A stretch of DNA of 21,865 nucleotides from JAVBUY01 sp031552735 (GCA_031552735.1 JAVBMF010000049.1:1-21865), one strand, 5' to 3'; positions 1 to 7,466 are shown, numbered from the stretch's first letter. Program-made: numbers and translations. Notes: generated by a model not told the origin, from the letters alone.

Positions 1-1
1 G

Positions 2-64
2 GCGCTGCGGGCGGCTGGGGCGCGCGAAATCGGGCTGCTCACGCTGTCCGGAACCAGCCACTAG
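2..64 (+). CDS. C-terminal end of a ComF-type phosphoribosyltransferase (partial)
   Basis: Only the last 20 codons and a TAG stop are inside the window. The visible tail (ALRAAGAREIGLLTLSGTSH) resembles the final strand of ComF/amidophosphoribosyltransferase-like proteins, where an 'ALRxAGAxxV' helix leads into a last hydrophobic strand. ComF proteins belong to DNA-uptake operons, and in Firmicutes they often lie next to raiA/hpf or small zinc-ribbon genes, which fits the next gene here. The call rests on a very short stretch plus gene order, so it is tentative. Confidence 0.45.
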   Translation, partial: ALRAAGAREIGLLTLSGTSH

Positions 65-163
65 CGCCACAAAAATGGCGTCGAGGATAGCGGGATTTTT
101 GGCGGATTTATAGAAGTGATGATGATTTGTTGAAATGACCGTAAAAATACAGTAAAAAAAGGC

Positions 164-192
164 TTGCCAACGCGATTCCGATGGTGTATAAT
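164..192 (+). promoter_or_regulatory. Strong sigma-A promoter of the structured leader RNA
   Basis: TTGCCA (164-169) and a perfect TATAAT (187-192) are separated by exactly 17 bp. Transcription would start near 199, so about 250 nt of untranslated RNA precede the zinc-ribbon start codon. The A-rich stretch just upstream could act as an UP element. Confidence 0.8.
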
Positions 193-198
193 GCTAGC

Positions 199-416
199 CA
201 GTTGCATAGGCTCAGGTCTGTGGTTGCAAGTCGATGCCAGTCGCAGGCAAAACGATCCACGTAAGCCGGTCAAAGCGCCGGTGAGCATGGTGCGGCCTAG
301 AAGTAAGTCCGACCAGGTAAACTGAGAGGGTTCGTAGTGAGGGCGGGAAACCGTTGAGCGAGCACCCCAGTCGGCGAGTGTGGGGGAAAAGACCAGGTCA
401 GCTGTCCCACCAAACC
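199..416 (+). ncRNA. Structured leader or small RNA, raiA-motif-like by context
   Basis: There is no coding potential between the promoter and the ATG at 450, yet the stretch can fold. Bases 215-223 can pair with 407-416 (GGU/ACC and GUGG/CCAC with small irregularities), closing the whole domain. CGG-GAAA-CCG at 344-353 is a GNRA-capped hairpin, nested in a stem between 328-334 and 359-367. CCCCA (365-369) can alternatively pair with TGGGG (381-385). TGCC/GGCA makes a hairpin near 235-250. Size (about 210 nt), a dedicated promoter and a position directly after a comF-like gene match what I know of the raiA RNA motif of Firmicutes and Actinobacteria. I recognise the context rather than the consensus sequence, so the family name is an inference; it could be another riboregulator or a cis-acting leader. 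Confidence 0.5.
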
Positions 417-449
417 AAACATTTCTATTTATTCAGGGGGAAACTATTC

Positions 450-728
450 ATGTACGAGGACAAGACGTTGGTATGCAAGGACTGCGGAGCGGAATTCGTG
501 TTCACCGCAGGCGAGCAGGAGTTCTATGCCGAGAAGGGCTTCCAGAATGAGCCCACCCGCTGCAAGTCGTGCCGCACGGCCCGCAAGTCCAGCAGACCCG
601 TCAACGGCGAACCGCGCGAGATGTTCGAAACCACTTGTGCTGCCTGTGGAGCGCCCACCCGCGTTCCCTTCATTCCCAAGAACGACCGTCCTATCTACTG
701 CAGCGAGTGTTTCGCCGCGCGCCGGTAA
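450..728 (+). CDS. Small double zinc-ribbon protein
   Basis: A 92-residue protein. The ATG at 450 is preceded by AGGGGGAA (435-442); a longer in-frame reading from 354 would run through the structured RNA and is rejected. The N-terminal half has a CxxC (CKDC) and a second CxxC (CKSC) about 30 residues on, typical of the 'probable zinc-ribbon' domain of small Firmicute proteins. The C-terminal half has CAAC and CSEC about 20 apart (a CxxC-x(about 20)-CxxC ribbon). All four cysteine pairs are intact, so it should bind two zinc ions. Relatives are usually near comF or ribosome-hibernation genes and have no firm function; nucleic-acid or ribosome binding is plausible. It is the only gene on the transcript from the promoter at 164 and is followed by its own terminator. 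Confidence 0.85.
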   Translation: MYEDKTLVCKDCGAEFVFTAGEQEFYAEKGFQNEPTRCKSCRTARKSSRPVNGEPREMFETTCAACGAPTRVPFIPKNDRPIYCSECFAARR

Positions 729-759
729 GTCTCTCGGCACTGCACAGATAAAACAAGAT

Positions 760-798
760 GACCGTCCCTGCTTTGGGGGGCGGTCGTTTTCTGTTTTC
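760..798 (+). terminator. Intrinsic terminator after the zinc-ribbon gene
   Basis: GACCGTCCC (760-768) pairs with a G-run and CGGTC ending at 785 (one G-U pair), and is followed by the T-rich tract GTTTTCTGTTTT. It closes the leader-RNA/zinc-ribbon transcript. Confidence 0.8.
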
Positions 799-920
799 AG
801 GCGATTGATAAACGCCCTCTCGCGGTGTCGCCTCGGCGCCGATCTCGTCGGCGTATTCCCCATACGCCTCCGTCGAATCGGCTTGCGGCTCCTAGCGATA
901 GGGCATTTCTGAATCGCCTG
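798..920. repeat. Long imperfect palindrome, copy 1 of an intergenic repeat family
   Basis: This 123-bp stretch is nearly its own reverse complement. It begins CAGGCGATT and ends AATCGCCTG, and GCCCT near 814 mirrors AGGGC near 899. The centre is a perfect 7-bp hairpin, GGCGTAT (850-856), loop TCCCC, ATACGCC (862-868). It shares CTCGCGGTGTC (left arm), the central GGCGTA stem and CTAGCGA (right arm) with the two palindromes at 17431-17588 and 18155-18311. There is no ORF inside. It could be a MITE- or REP-like element or a structured RNA. The start lies immediately after the T-tract of the zinc-ribbon terminator. Confidence 0.65.
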
Positions 921-938
921 CGCGCGACGTGCCCGCCC

Positions 939-1035
939 TTTTCCACAAACTTTTCCACATATCCACAGGCCGCTGCCCACAGGCTGTGCAAAATGTGCAT
1001 ATAAACGGTACGCTTTGTGCATCCATTGTGCAAAG
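939..1035. promoter_or_regulatory. Cluster of DnaA-box-like sites
   Basis: Against the consensus TTATNCACA there are TTTTCCACA at 939-947, TTTTCCACA at 951-959 and ATATCCACA at 959-967 on the plus strand, each with one mismatch. On the minus strand there are TTTTGCACA (985-993) and ATATGCACA (994-1002), each with one mismatch, and weaker sites at 1016-1024 and 1027-1035 with two mismatches. The forward group is followed by the reverse group, just upstream of the HAD-operon promoter. DnaA binding is inferred from the motif only; no dnaA, dnaN or rpmH gene is in the window. Confidence 0.45.
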
Positions 1036-1037
1036 CA

Positions 1038-1066
1038 TTGTATACAACCGCTACCTGTGGTATAAT
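1038..1066 (+). promoter_or_regulatory. Promoter of the HAD-lipoprotein-mntP operon
   Basis: TATAAT (1061-1066) carries an extended -10 TGG (1058-1060), with a weak -35 TTGTAT (1038-1043) 17 bp upstream. The start point would be near 1073, leaving a very short leader before the ATG at 1089. It abuts the DnaA-box-like cluster, so DnaA could influence it. Confidence 0.65.
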
Positions 1067-1088
1067 CATACGAATAGCATACAAGGAG

Positions 1089-1781
1089 ATGAGTGCCACG
1101 GCTTACGATGTTTTGCTGGTGGACGCAGACGATACGCTGTTCGATTTTCCCGCCGCCGAGCGCGCCGCGCTTGCGGATACACTGCGCGCCTTCGATCTGT
1201 CGTGCGACGCGGCCAATCTGGCGCTGTACCACGATATCAACCGCCGGATGTGGGCACTGCTGGAGCGCGGCGGCATTGATCAGGCGACGCTGCGCGTGCA
1301 GCGCTTTCAAGAGTTCATTGATGCGTTGGGCGAGGAGCGTGACGCCATCGCCATGGGCGAGCACTTTGTGTGCGCGCTGGGCGGACAGGCCATCCCGCTG
1401 CCCGGCGCGGAGGCGGCCATCGCCCGCTGGGCACAGCGTGTGCCGGTGGTGATCATCACCAATGGCATCGCGGCGGTGCAGCGCGCGCGCTTTGCCCGTT
1501 CGCCGATGCGGGCGCACATCGCGGGCATGGCGATTTCCGAGGAGGTTGGCGCCGCCAAGCCGGACGCGCGCATGGTGCATGCGGCACTGGCGCTGGTGCC
1601 CGGTGCGAAGCCCGAGCGCGCGCTGCTGCTGGGCGACTCGCTGCGCGCCGACATCGGCGCGGCGCACAACGCGGGCATCGCAAGCTGCTGGTTTAACCCG
1701 CACCAAGCGCCGCTGACCGGCGACGTTGTCCCCACCTATACCGTGACCAGTCTGGACGAAGTGGACGCGTATCTGCCCTGA
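1089..1781 (+). CDS. HAD-superfamily nucleotidase, YjjG/YfnB type
   Basis: A 230-residue HAD phosphatase. Motif I is DADDT (D12, D14 acting as nucleophile and general acid/base), motif II is the Thr in 'IITNG', motif III is the Lys in 'SEEVGAAKPD', and motif IV is 'GDSLRAD'. The signature SEEVGxAKP followed by 'GDS...D', and the tail 'PTYTVTSLDE', match the YjjG/YfnB family, which dephosphorylates non-canonical pyrimidine nucleoside 5'-monophosphates. The family assignment is firm; the substrate is inferred. The start is slightly odd: GGAG (1085-1088) touches the ATG at 1089 with no spacer, and no better in-frame start exists nearby. It is the first gene of an operon, with 23 nt to the next gene. 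Confidence 0.85.
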   Translation: MSATAYDVLLVDADDTLFDFPAAERAALADTLRAFDLSCDAANLALYHDINRRMWALLERGGIDQATLRVQRFQEFIDALGEERDAIAMGEHFVCALGGQAIPLPGAEAAIARWAQRVPVVIITNGIAAVQRARFARSPMRAHIAGMAISEEVGAAKPDARMVHAALALVPGAKPERALLLGDSLRADIGAAHNAGIASCWFNPHQAPLTGDVVPTYTVTSLDEVDAYLP

Positions 1782-1804
1782 AAGCCGACAAAGGAGAGAA
1801 TGCT

Positions 1805-3730
1805 ATGCGGAAACACACACCTGCCACCTGGACGCGATACGCGCTGCTGGCCGTGATGCTGCTGGCGGTATTGCCGATGCTGTCGGGCTGCTTTATCCAG
1901 CCGGACAACACGCTGGACCCGCTGGCGCTCGACCTGGCCAGCGCGCAGCCGCTGCCCTTCGCCACGTCGGTGCCCACGCCCGCGCCCACCGATGCGCCGG
2001 TGAGTACAGAGGTGGCACAGGCGGGGACCGGCAACACCGCCTGGGAAGCATGGGGCAACCAGGCCGGAGCGGTCGCCCCGACCGATACGCCCAAGCCCAG
2101 CACCTGGCAAACCAGCACCGAGGACTATAACGCGGGCTATCCGGTGCTCAAGCTGGGCTCGACCGGCTCGGATGTCAGCGACATGCAGGAGCGCCTGCGC
2201 GAGTTAAGCTATTACAGCGGATCGGTTGACGGCAAGTTTGCCAACGGCACACAGGACGCGGTGATGGCCTTCCAGAACATGAATGGCATCCCTGCCGACG
2301 GTGTGGCGGGGCGCGAAACACAGGACAAGCTGTATTCTGCCAGCGCGATTCCGCAGCAGAAGCAGGCATCGAGCGCCAGCTCCGGCAAAAAGAGCAGCTC
2401 GGGCAGCGCATCCACCGAAACGCTGAATGTGCGCAGTGTGTCCGGGCTGCTCAAGAACGGATCCCAGGGCACCATGGTGCGCATGACGCAGGTGCGCTTG
2501 GCGGAGCTGGGCTACTACAACGGTGGCGCGGACGGTCTGTTTGGCTCGTCCACCGCCAGCGCGGTCAAGGCGTTCCAGCGCAACAACAACCTGCAAGCCG
2601 ACGGACAGGCGGGCGAACAGACGCTGGACAAGCTGTTCAGCGACAACGCCAAGGCCGCCGCCACCCCGGTCAAGACCGCCAACCCCAACGCCGATCGCGT
2701 AATGATCTCCGGCATGGAGGGCAACGATGTCTACAGCCTGCAAAAACGGCTGATCGAGCTGCGCTACCTAAACGGCGTGCCCGACGCGGTGTTTGGCGTG
2801 GAAACCGAGCAGGCGGTGCGCGCCTTTCAGGAAAACAACGGCATGCAGGCCGACGGCAAGGCCGGCCCGGCGACGGTGAAAAAACTCAACGCCAAGACCG
2901 CCAAGCCCTTTACCAAGGCGACGCCCACCGCCACGCCCAAACCGGGCAACTATGTGTCGCTGATGGAAGGCGACGCGGGGCAGTCTGTATACGATATGCA
3001 GGCGCGGCTGTACGAGCTGTGCTACTACAATGGCCGCATTGACGGGCGCTTCGGGCCCAGTACCACCGCGTCGGTGGTGGCCTTCCAGCGCGCGTGTGGG
3101 CTGGACGCCGACGGCATCGCGGGCCCGGCGACGCAGAAGAAGCTGTTTTCCGACAGCGCGATGATGAACCCGGGCGTGATCTCGGGCACTGGGCAGGTCA
3201 AGGCGACGACCGCGCCCAATGCCGCGTCCAACACCGCGCCCAGCACCAGCATGCTGTCCAACGGCAGCTCCGGTCTAGCGGTGACGCAGATGCAAATCCA
3301 GCTCAGCGAGCTGGGCTACTACAGCGGCCGCATTGACGGCTATTATGGGCCGGACACCGCCGAAGCGGTGCGCGCGTTCCAGCAGGGCAACGGCCTGGGC
3401 GCCGACGCGATCGCCGGGGAGGGCACGCTGACGCTGCTGTTCTCCGGCAAGGCGTCGGCCAAGGCCAGCCCGCAATCTACGCTAAAGCCCGATACCACGC
3501 GCATGCTGGAATATGGCCAGAAGGGCGATCAGGTCAAGCTGATGCAGAACCGGCTCTACCAGCTCTATTATTTGGATGAGAGCTCGGTGACCGGCGACTT
3601 TGGCAACAAGACGTTGGAAGCGGTCAAGAGCTTCCAGCAGCGCAATGGGCTGGACCCGGACGGCATCGCCGGACCGGGCACGCTGGTCAAGCTGTACAGC
3701 ATCTATGCCGAGGCTATGGTCGCGGATTGA
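1805..3730 (+). CDS. Lipoprotein with six peptidoglycan-binding (PG_binding_1) repeats
   Basis: A 641-residue protein whose start has AAAGGAGAG at 1789-1797. The N-terminus is a lipoprotein signal peptide with lipobox LSGC and acylated Cys29, followed by a Ser/Thr/Pro/Ala-rich stretch to about residue 105. Six PG_binding_1 repeats follow at about 110-179, 215-279, 299-363, 382-449, 482-547 and 566-632. Each has the pattern 'G..G..V..MQ.RL.EL.YY.G..DG.FG..T..AV.AFQ...GL.ADGIAG..T...L'. They are joined by Ser/Thr/Ala/Lys-rich linkers, one containing TPTATPKP. No catalytic domain is present, so it probably tethers the outer membrane-leaflet surface to the wall or acts as a multivalent scaffold. 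Six repeats and nothing else is unusual; most relatives carry one or two plus an enzyme domain. It is co-transcribed with the HAD gene and mntP. Confidence 0.85.
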   Translation: MRKHTPATWTRYALLAVMLLAVLPMLSGCFIQPDNTLDPLALDLASAQPLPFATSVPTPAPTDAPVSTEVAQAGTGNTAWEAWGNQAGAVAPTDTPKPSTWQTSTEDYNAGYPVLKLGSTGSDVSDMQERLRELSYYSGSVDGKFANGTQDAVMAFQNMNGIPADGVAGRETQDKLYSASAIPQQKQASSASSGKKSSSGSASTETLNVRSVSGLLKNGSQGTMVRMTQVRLAELGYYNGGADGLFGSSTASAVKAFQRNNNLQADGQAGEQTLDKLFSDNAKAAATPVKTANPNADRVMISGMEGNDVYSLQKRLIELRYLNGVPDAVFGVETEQAVRAFQENNGMQADGKAGPATVKKLNAKTAKPFTKATPTATPKPGNYVSLMEGDAGQSVYDMQARLYELCYYNGRIDGRFGPSTTASVVAFQRACGLDADGIAGPATQKKLFSDSAMMNPGVISGTGQVKATTAPNAASNTAPSTSMLSNGSSGLAVTQMQIQLSELGYYSGRIDGYYGPDTAEAVRAFQQGNGLGADAIAGEGTLTLLFSGKASAKASPQSTLKPDTTRMLEYGQKGDQVKLMQNRLYQLYYLDESSVTGDFGNKTLEAVKSFQQRNGLDPDGIAGPGTLVKLYSIYAEAMVAD

Positions 3731-3758
3731 CGCATACATTACCTGGGAGGGGATGCCC

Positions 3759-4319
3759 GTGGGGTGGGTGGAACTGGTGCTGACGGCGGTGGCGCTGTCG
3801 ATGGACGCACTGGCGGTGGCGATCACCTATGGCGTGACGATGCCAAAGTGGGACGGCAAGATCGCGCTCAAACTGGCGCTGTTCTTTGGCGGGTTTCAGG
3901 CGCTGATGCCGACCATCGGCTGGCTGCTGGGCAGCAGTGTGCGCTCGCTGATTGAGTCGGCGGATCACTGGGTAGCCTTCGCGCTGCTGGGTGTGCTGGG
4001 CGGCAAGATGGTGTGGGACAACCTGCACGCCGACGCCGAGTCGCCGCGCGAGCTCAAGACCGATTTTCGCACACTGCTGGTGCTGGCGGTCGCCACCAGC
4101 ATCGACGCGCTGGCCGTGGGCATTAGCTTGGCCATGACACAGGTCAATGTGGTGGCCACCGCGCTGGTCATTGGCACGATCACATTTGCGATTTCGCTGG
4201 TCGGCGTGCGGCTGGGCAAGCGTGTCGGCCAAGGGATTCAGCATCGCGCCGGGCTGGTCGGCGGGCTGATCCTGATCGGCATCGGTGTGAAGATTCTGAT
4301 AGAGCATCTGCTGGGATAA
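3759..4319 (+). CDS. mntP: MntP-type manganese efflux pump
   Basis: The protein is 186 residues from the GTG at 3759, the usual MntP length. It has two homologous halves, each opening with the signature helix: 'ALSMDALAVAITYG' near residue 10 and 'ATSIDALAVGISLA' near residue 110, with the conserved Asp in each. About six hydrophobic helices are visible. MntP exports Mn2+ across the cytoplasmic membrane. Start choice: GGGAGG (3745-3750) lies 8 nt before GTG 3759, whereas the in-frame ATG at 3753 overlaps the ribosome site, so GTG is preferred. The gap to the lipoprotein gene is only 28 nt. No yybP-ykoY manganese riboswitch precedes it, so if manganese controls it, this must happen elsewhere. 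Confidence 0.85.
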   Translation: MGWVELVLTAVALSMDALAVAITYGVTMPKWDGKIALKLALFFGGFQALMPTIGWLLGSSVRSLIESADHWVAFALLGVLGGKMVWDNLHADAESPRELKTDFRTLLVLAVATSIDALAVGISLAMTQVNVVATALVIGTITFAISLVGVRLGKRVGQGIQHRAGLVGGLILIGIGVKILIEHLLG

Positions 4320-4366
4320 AAAAACGCCCTCGCCGTGCGGTGTGTTCGCGCGGCGAGGGCTTTTTT
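4319..4366. terminator. Bidirectional terminator between mntP and the asparagine synthetase gene
   Basis: GCCCTCGCCG (4326-4335) pairs perfectly with CGGCGAGGGC (4351-4360). TTTTTT follows on the plus strand, and an A-run precedes, giving a T-run on the minus strand. It serves both convergent genes; the last T is the first base of the asnB-type stop codon complement. Confidence 0.92.
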
Positions 4367-6189
4367 CATACCGTCAGGTGATAGGTCGTCAGCCATGCGT
4401 TGAGCTGCAAGATCCATGCCAGCAATTGCGGCCCAGCCATGAGCTGCCCGAACCACGGCTTGCCATAGTCGGCATGCCCCGCGCACAGCGCGCGCACCGC
4501 CGCAGTGTCCAGCAACGGCAGCACCGGCGAGCGCGCGTCGTCCAGCACGTCCAGCACCTGCCGCTGCACCAGCTGCTCGTAGTGCGGGTGGTGTGTCTTG
4601 GGGAAGGGGCACTTTTTGCGGTGCAGCACCTCGGCGGGCAGCAGCCCCTCGGCGGCGGCGCGCAGCAGGCCCTTGGGTTCGCCGCCCAGCGCCTTGATGC
4701 GCCACGGCACATTGAAGATATATCGTACCAGCTCCGGGTCGGCGAACGGCGTGCGGATTTCCACATGATGCGCCATGCTCATGCGGTCGCCGCGATCCAC
4801 CAGCGTCTGCATGAAACCATACAGATTCAGGTACGCGATCTCGCGCCGCCGTGCGTCCTCGGCCGCTTCGCCGTCCAGCCGTGGCGTAGCGCCGCGCAAA
4901 TCCTCATAGCGCGCGGCGACATACGCGTCCAGCTTGAGTGAGGCGACCAGCGCCGGGCACAGCGCCTTGCGCCGGGCAGCCGGATCAGTATTCCAGGGGA
5001 ATGTGTCGGCGGCCAGGTATTCCGGCCGGTGGAACCACGGATAGCCGCCGAATACCTCGTCGGCGCATTCGCCGGACAGCGCGATGGTGTGCCGCTGCGC
5101 AAGCTGCTCGCAAAACAGCAACAGCGACGCATCGATATCGCCCATGCCGGGCAGGTCGCGCGCGCGCATGGCGGCGGGCAGCGCGCCGGGCAGCAGGTCA
5201 CTGTCCAGTTGCAAGATGGTGTGCGCCGTGCCGCAGTGTTCATGCACCATTTGCACATAGGGCGCGTCCATCTCGGGCTGGAAGCTGGTGCCGGTGAAGT
5301 GCGCGGCGTTGTCCACGTATTCAAACGAGTAGGTGGGCAGCGGCCCAAGCGCGTGCTCGGCGGCGACCGCCGTGATCACGCTGGAGTCCAGCCCACCGGA
5401 AAGCAGCGAGCACATCGGCGTGTCGCCGACCAACTGACGCCGGATCGCGGCCAGCACCAGCTCGCGCGTATGCGCCACCGTATCGGCCACCGTTTCGGTG
5501 TGCTCGTGGCTGGTGAGCTGCCAGTAAACGCGCGGGTGGATGCCATCGGCGTCGATGCGCGCCATCTGGCCGGGCGACAGCTCCTGCATGCCGTGAAACA
5601 CACCGCTGCCGGGTGAGCGGCCCGGGCCGATGCCCAGCACCTCGCATAGACTGGTGTCGTCGATGGCGGGCGTGCATGCCGGGTGCGCGAACAGCGCCTT
5701 CATTTCGGAACCGAACAGCACATGCTGGTCAGCGATGGTGTAGAAGAACGGGCGTGTGCCCATCGGATCGCGCGCGACAATGACGCACTGGCGCGCGCCA
5801 TCAAACAGCGCGAAGGCGAACCCGCCCGACAGTTGTGTCGCGCAATCCTCCCCATATTGCAGGTAGGCGGCCAGAATGAGCTCGGCGTCATCCTGGGTTT
5901 CGAAGCAATAGCCCGCCGCCGACAGGCGCAACCGCAGCGCCGCCGTGTCGGCCAGCAGGCTGTCGCAGGTGACGGCGTATTGCGCGTCGCCTTTGCGCAG
6001 TGTGTATACCGTGCGCTCGGTATGCCCGGCCAGGCGCGCGAAGCACGCGTGCGCGCTCATCCACACATGGTGCGCTTTGCCGCCACGGTGCGCGATCGCC
6101 CCGGCCATGTCGGCCAGCAGTTCGCTGTTGCCCAGCGCTGGCTCGGTCAAGTCCCGTGTGAAGTGGAGGATACCCGTGATACCACTCAT
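4366..6189 (-). CDS. Asparagine synthetase (AsnB family) lacking the glutaminase nucleophile
   Basis: A 607-residue protein with an N-terminal class II glutamine amidotransferase fold (about 1-190) and a C-terminal ATP-dependent synthetase domain (about 230-590). The synthetase part looks active: pyrophosphate loop SGGLDSS (264-270), SGECADEVFGGY (372-383), a 'DRGDRMSMAHHVEIRTPF' segment and 'RKKCPFPKTHHP'. The amidotransferase part does not. The catalytic Cys after the initiator Met is Ser (MSGITG), the HRGPD motif reads HRGGK (34-38), and the glutamine-binding NGE motif reads CDS (75-77). The start is secure: AAGGAGG sits 7 nt before the ATG and no earlier start gives a Cys. It probably uses free ammonia, or a partner, to amidate aspartate or a related substrate. 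It is transcribed divergently from the dehydrogenase gene. Confidence 0.85.
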   Translation of the reverse strand: MSGITGILHFTRDLTEPALGNSELLADMAGAIAHRGGKAHHVWMSAHACFARLAGHTERTVYTLRKGDAQYAVTCDSLLADTAALRLRLSAAGYCFETQDDAELILAAYLQYGEDCATQLSGGFAFALFDGARQCVIVARDPMGTRPFFYTIADQHVLFGSEMKALFAHPACTPAIDDTSLCEVLGIGPGRSPGSGVFHGMQELSPGQMARIDADGIHPRVYWQLTSHEHTETVADTVAHTRELVLAAIRRQLVGDTPMCSLLSGGLDSSVITAVAAEHALGPLPTYSFEYVDNAAHFTGTSFQPEMDAPYVQMVHEHCGTAHTILQLDSDLLPGALPAAMRARDLPGMGDIDASLLLFCEQLAQRHTIALSGECADEVFGGYPWFHRPEYLAADTFPWNTDPAARRKALCPALVASLKLDAYVAARYEDLRGATPRLDGEAAEDARRREIAYLNLYGFMQTLVDRGDRMSMAHHVEIRTPFADPELVRYIFNVPWRIKALGGEPKGLLRAAAEGLLPAEVLHRKKCPFPKTHHPHYEQLVQRQVLDVLDDARSPVLPLLDTAAVRALCAGHADYGKPWFGQLMAGPQLLAWILQLNAWLTTYHLTV

Positions 6190-6290
6190 GAAGGGCCTCC
6201 TTTTCTGATAGGCGACACCGCGCCTTTGTGCGCGATGGCCTTGTTTCCACCGCTATGGTATGTCATTGGGCGGCAATTGATCACGGCTGC

Positions 6291-6319
6291 TTGCATGTCT
6301 GGCAGGGGTTTGATACAAT
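6291..6319 (+). promoter_or_regulatory. Promoter of the D-2-hydroxyacid dehydrogenase gene
   Basis: TTGCAT (6291-6296) and TACAAT (6314-6319) are spaced by 17 bp, about 30 bp before the start codon at 6349. It lies in the divergent gap with the asparagine synthetase gene; no equally good minus-strand promoter was found. Confidence 0.7.
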
Positions 6320-6348
6320 AATCCGAGCAACGCAAGGGAGGATTTTCC

Positions 6349-7311
6349 ATGCGACCCACCGTGATCGTGACCCACCGCATTCCGCAGCAGGGCATGCAGC
6401 CGCTGCTGGCGCAGTATACCGTGCACTACCCCGATGCCTACGCCTATACCGAGCAGGAGTTGATCGCGCTGGCGCCGCACGCCGACGCGGTACTGGCCGG
6501 GGGGCGCGTGTCGCGCGCCTTCATTGAGGCGGCAGGCAAGCTGCGCATTGTCAGCAACTATGGCGTGGGCTACGACGCGGTGGATGTGGCGGCACTGACC
6601 GAGCGGCGCATCCCGCTGACCAACCTGCCCGATGAGTGCGCCGCGCCCACCGCCGAGGTGGCGATGGCGCTGCTGCTGGCGGTTAGCCGCCGCGTGGCCG
6701 AACAGGACCGCGCGCTGCGTATGTCGCCGCCCGAGCAAGCGTTTGGCATGGGCAAAAATATGGGGCACTGCCTGTATGGACGCACGCTGGGCATTGTGGG
6801 CATGGGGCGCATCGGGCGGTTGGTGGCGGGCATGGCGCGCGCGTTTGGCATGCGTGTGGTCTACCACAACCGGACAGCGCTGCCGCCGGAGCTGGCGGGG
6901 GAGGCTGTGTTCCTGCCGCTGGACGCGCTGCTGGAGCAAAGCGACGCGGTGACGCTGCACTGCCCGCTGACCGACGCCACGCGCGGGCTGATCGGCGCGG
7001 CGCAACTGGCGCGCATGAAGCCCGACGCGGTGATCATCAACACAGCCCGAGGCGCGGTGATGGACTATGGCGCGCTGATAGAGGCGCTGACGCGGGGCGG
7101 GATCGGCGGCGCGGGGCTGGACGTGTTCCCCGACGAGCCGCATGTGCCCGCCGCACTGCTGGCGCTGGACAATGTGGTGCTAACGCCCCACATTGGCTGC
7201 AACGCACATGAGGCGCGCGCCGCGATGTGCGCGCAGGCGGTGAAGCATATCACGCAGGCGCTGGCGGGGCAGCGGCCCGATCATGTGGTGAATCCGGAAA
7301 TCTATCGCTGA
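6349..7311 (+). CDS. NAD-dependent D-2-hydroxyacid dehydrogenase
   Basis: A 320-residue protein, typical length, with AAGGGAGG at 6334-6341. The Rossmann fingerprint GMGRIG is at 151-156, in 'LYGRTLGIVGMGRIG'. The catalytic triad of the family is complete: Arg234 in 'NTARG', Glu263 in 'DEPH' and His281 in 'TPHIG'. The substrate-binding loop 'SNYGVGYDAVD' (69-79) is the form seen in glyoxylate/hydroxypyruvate reductases and related 2-ketoacid reductases. It interconverts a 2-oxo acid and its D-2-hydroxy acid with NAD(P)H; the exact substrate cannot be read from sequence. The gene is monocistronic as far as I can see, with 155 nt to the next gene and no clear terminator between. Confidence 0.88.
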   Translation: MRPTVIVTHRIPQQGMQPLLAQYTVHYPDAYAYTEQELIALAPHADAVLAGGRVSRAFIEAAGKLRIVSNYGVGYDAVDVAALTERRIPLTNLPDECAAPTAEVAMALLLAVSRRVAEQDRALRMSPPEQAFGMGKNMGHCLYGRTLGIVGMGRIGRLVAGMARAFGMRVVYHNRTALPPELAGEAVFLPLDALLEQSDAVTLHCPLTDATRGLIGAAQLARMKPDAVIINTARGAVMDYGALIEALTRGGIGGAGLDVFPDEPHVPAALLALDNVVLTPHIGCNAHEARAAMCAQAVKHITQALAGQRPDHVVNPEIYR

Positions 7312-7466
7312 GCTGCATAATCGTCACCTGTCGCGCAAGCGCCGCGCTTTTCTTGCCGCGCGAAAGAGGAACATGCGGTCGCAATGGAGAATATTGGAAC
7401 GCGTATTTGGCCGCAAACGCTAGGGCGCTGTGGGCAGGATGCACAAAAAGACAGGAGGGCAAAAGT

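Noticed and set aside
850..868. Stand-alone terminator hairpin
   Set aside because: A perfect stem, but no T-run on either side; it is the centre of the larger palindrome.
939..1035. Complete replication origin
   Set aside because: Box-like sites are present but there is no dnaA, dnaN or rpmH, no clear AT-rich unwinding region, and only degenerate boxes. Kept as a DnaA-site cluster only.
444..1706. 420-residue minus-strand open frame over the zinc-ribbon and HAD genes
   Set aside because: It is antisense to two clearly recognisable genes, crosses a terminator, the palindrome and a promoter, has no ribosome site and a composition typical of GC-rich shadow frames.
2131..3700. DNA-level tandem repeat or CRISPR-like array
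   Set aside because: The periodicity is at protein level (six PG_binding_1 domains) with diverged codons and unequal linkers; no identical DNA repeats with spacers.
7312..7466. Terminator or promoter between the dehydrogenase and FIST genes
   Set aside because: Only a weak, bulged CGCGC/GCGCG pairing without a clean T-run and no convincing -35/-10 pair; nothing further could be supported in this gap.
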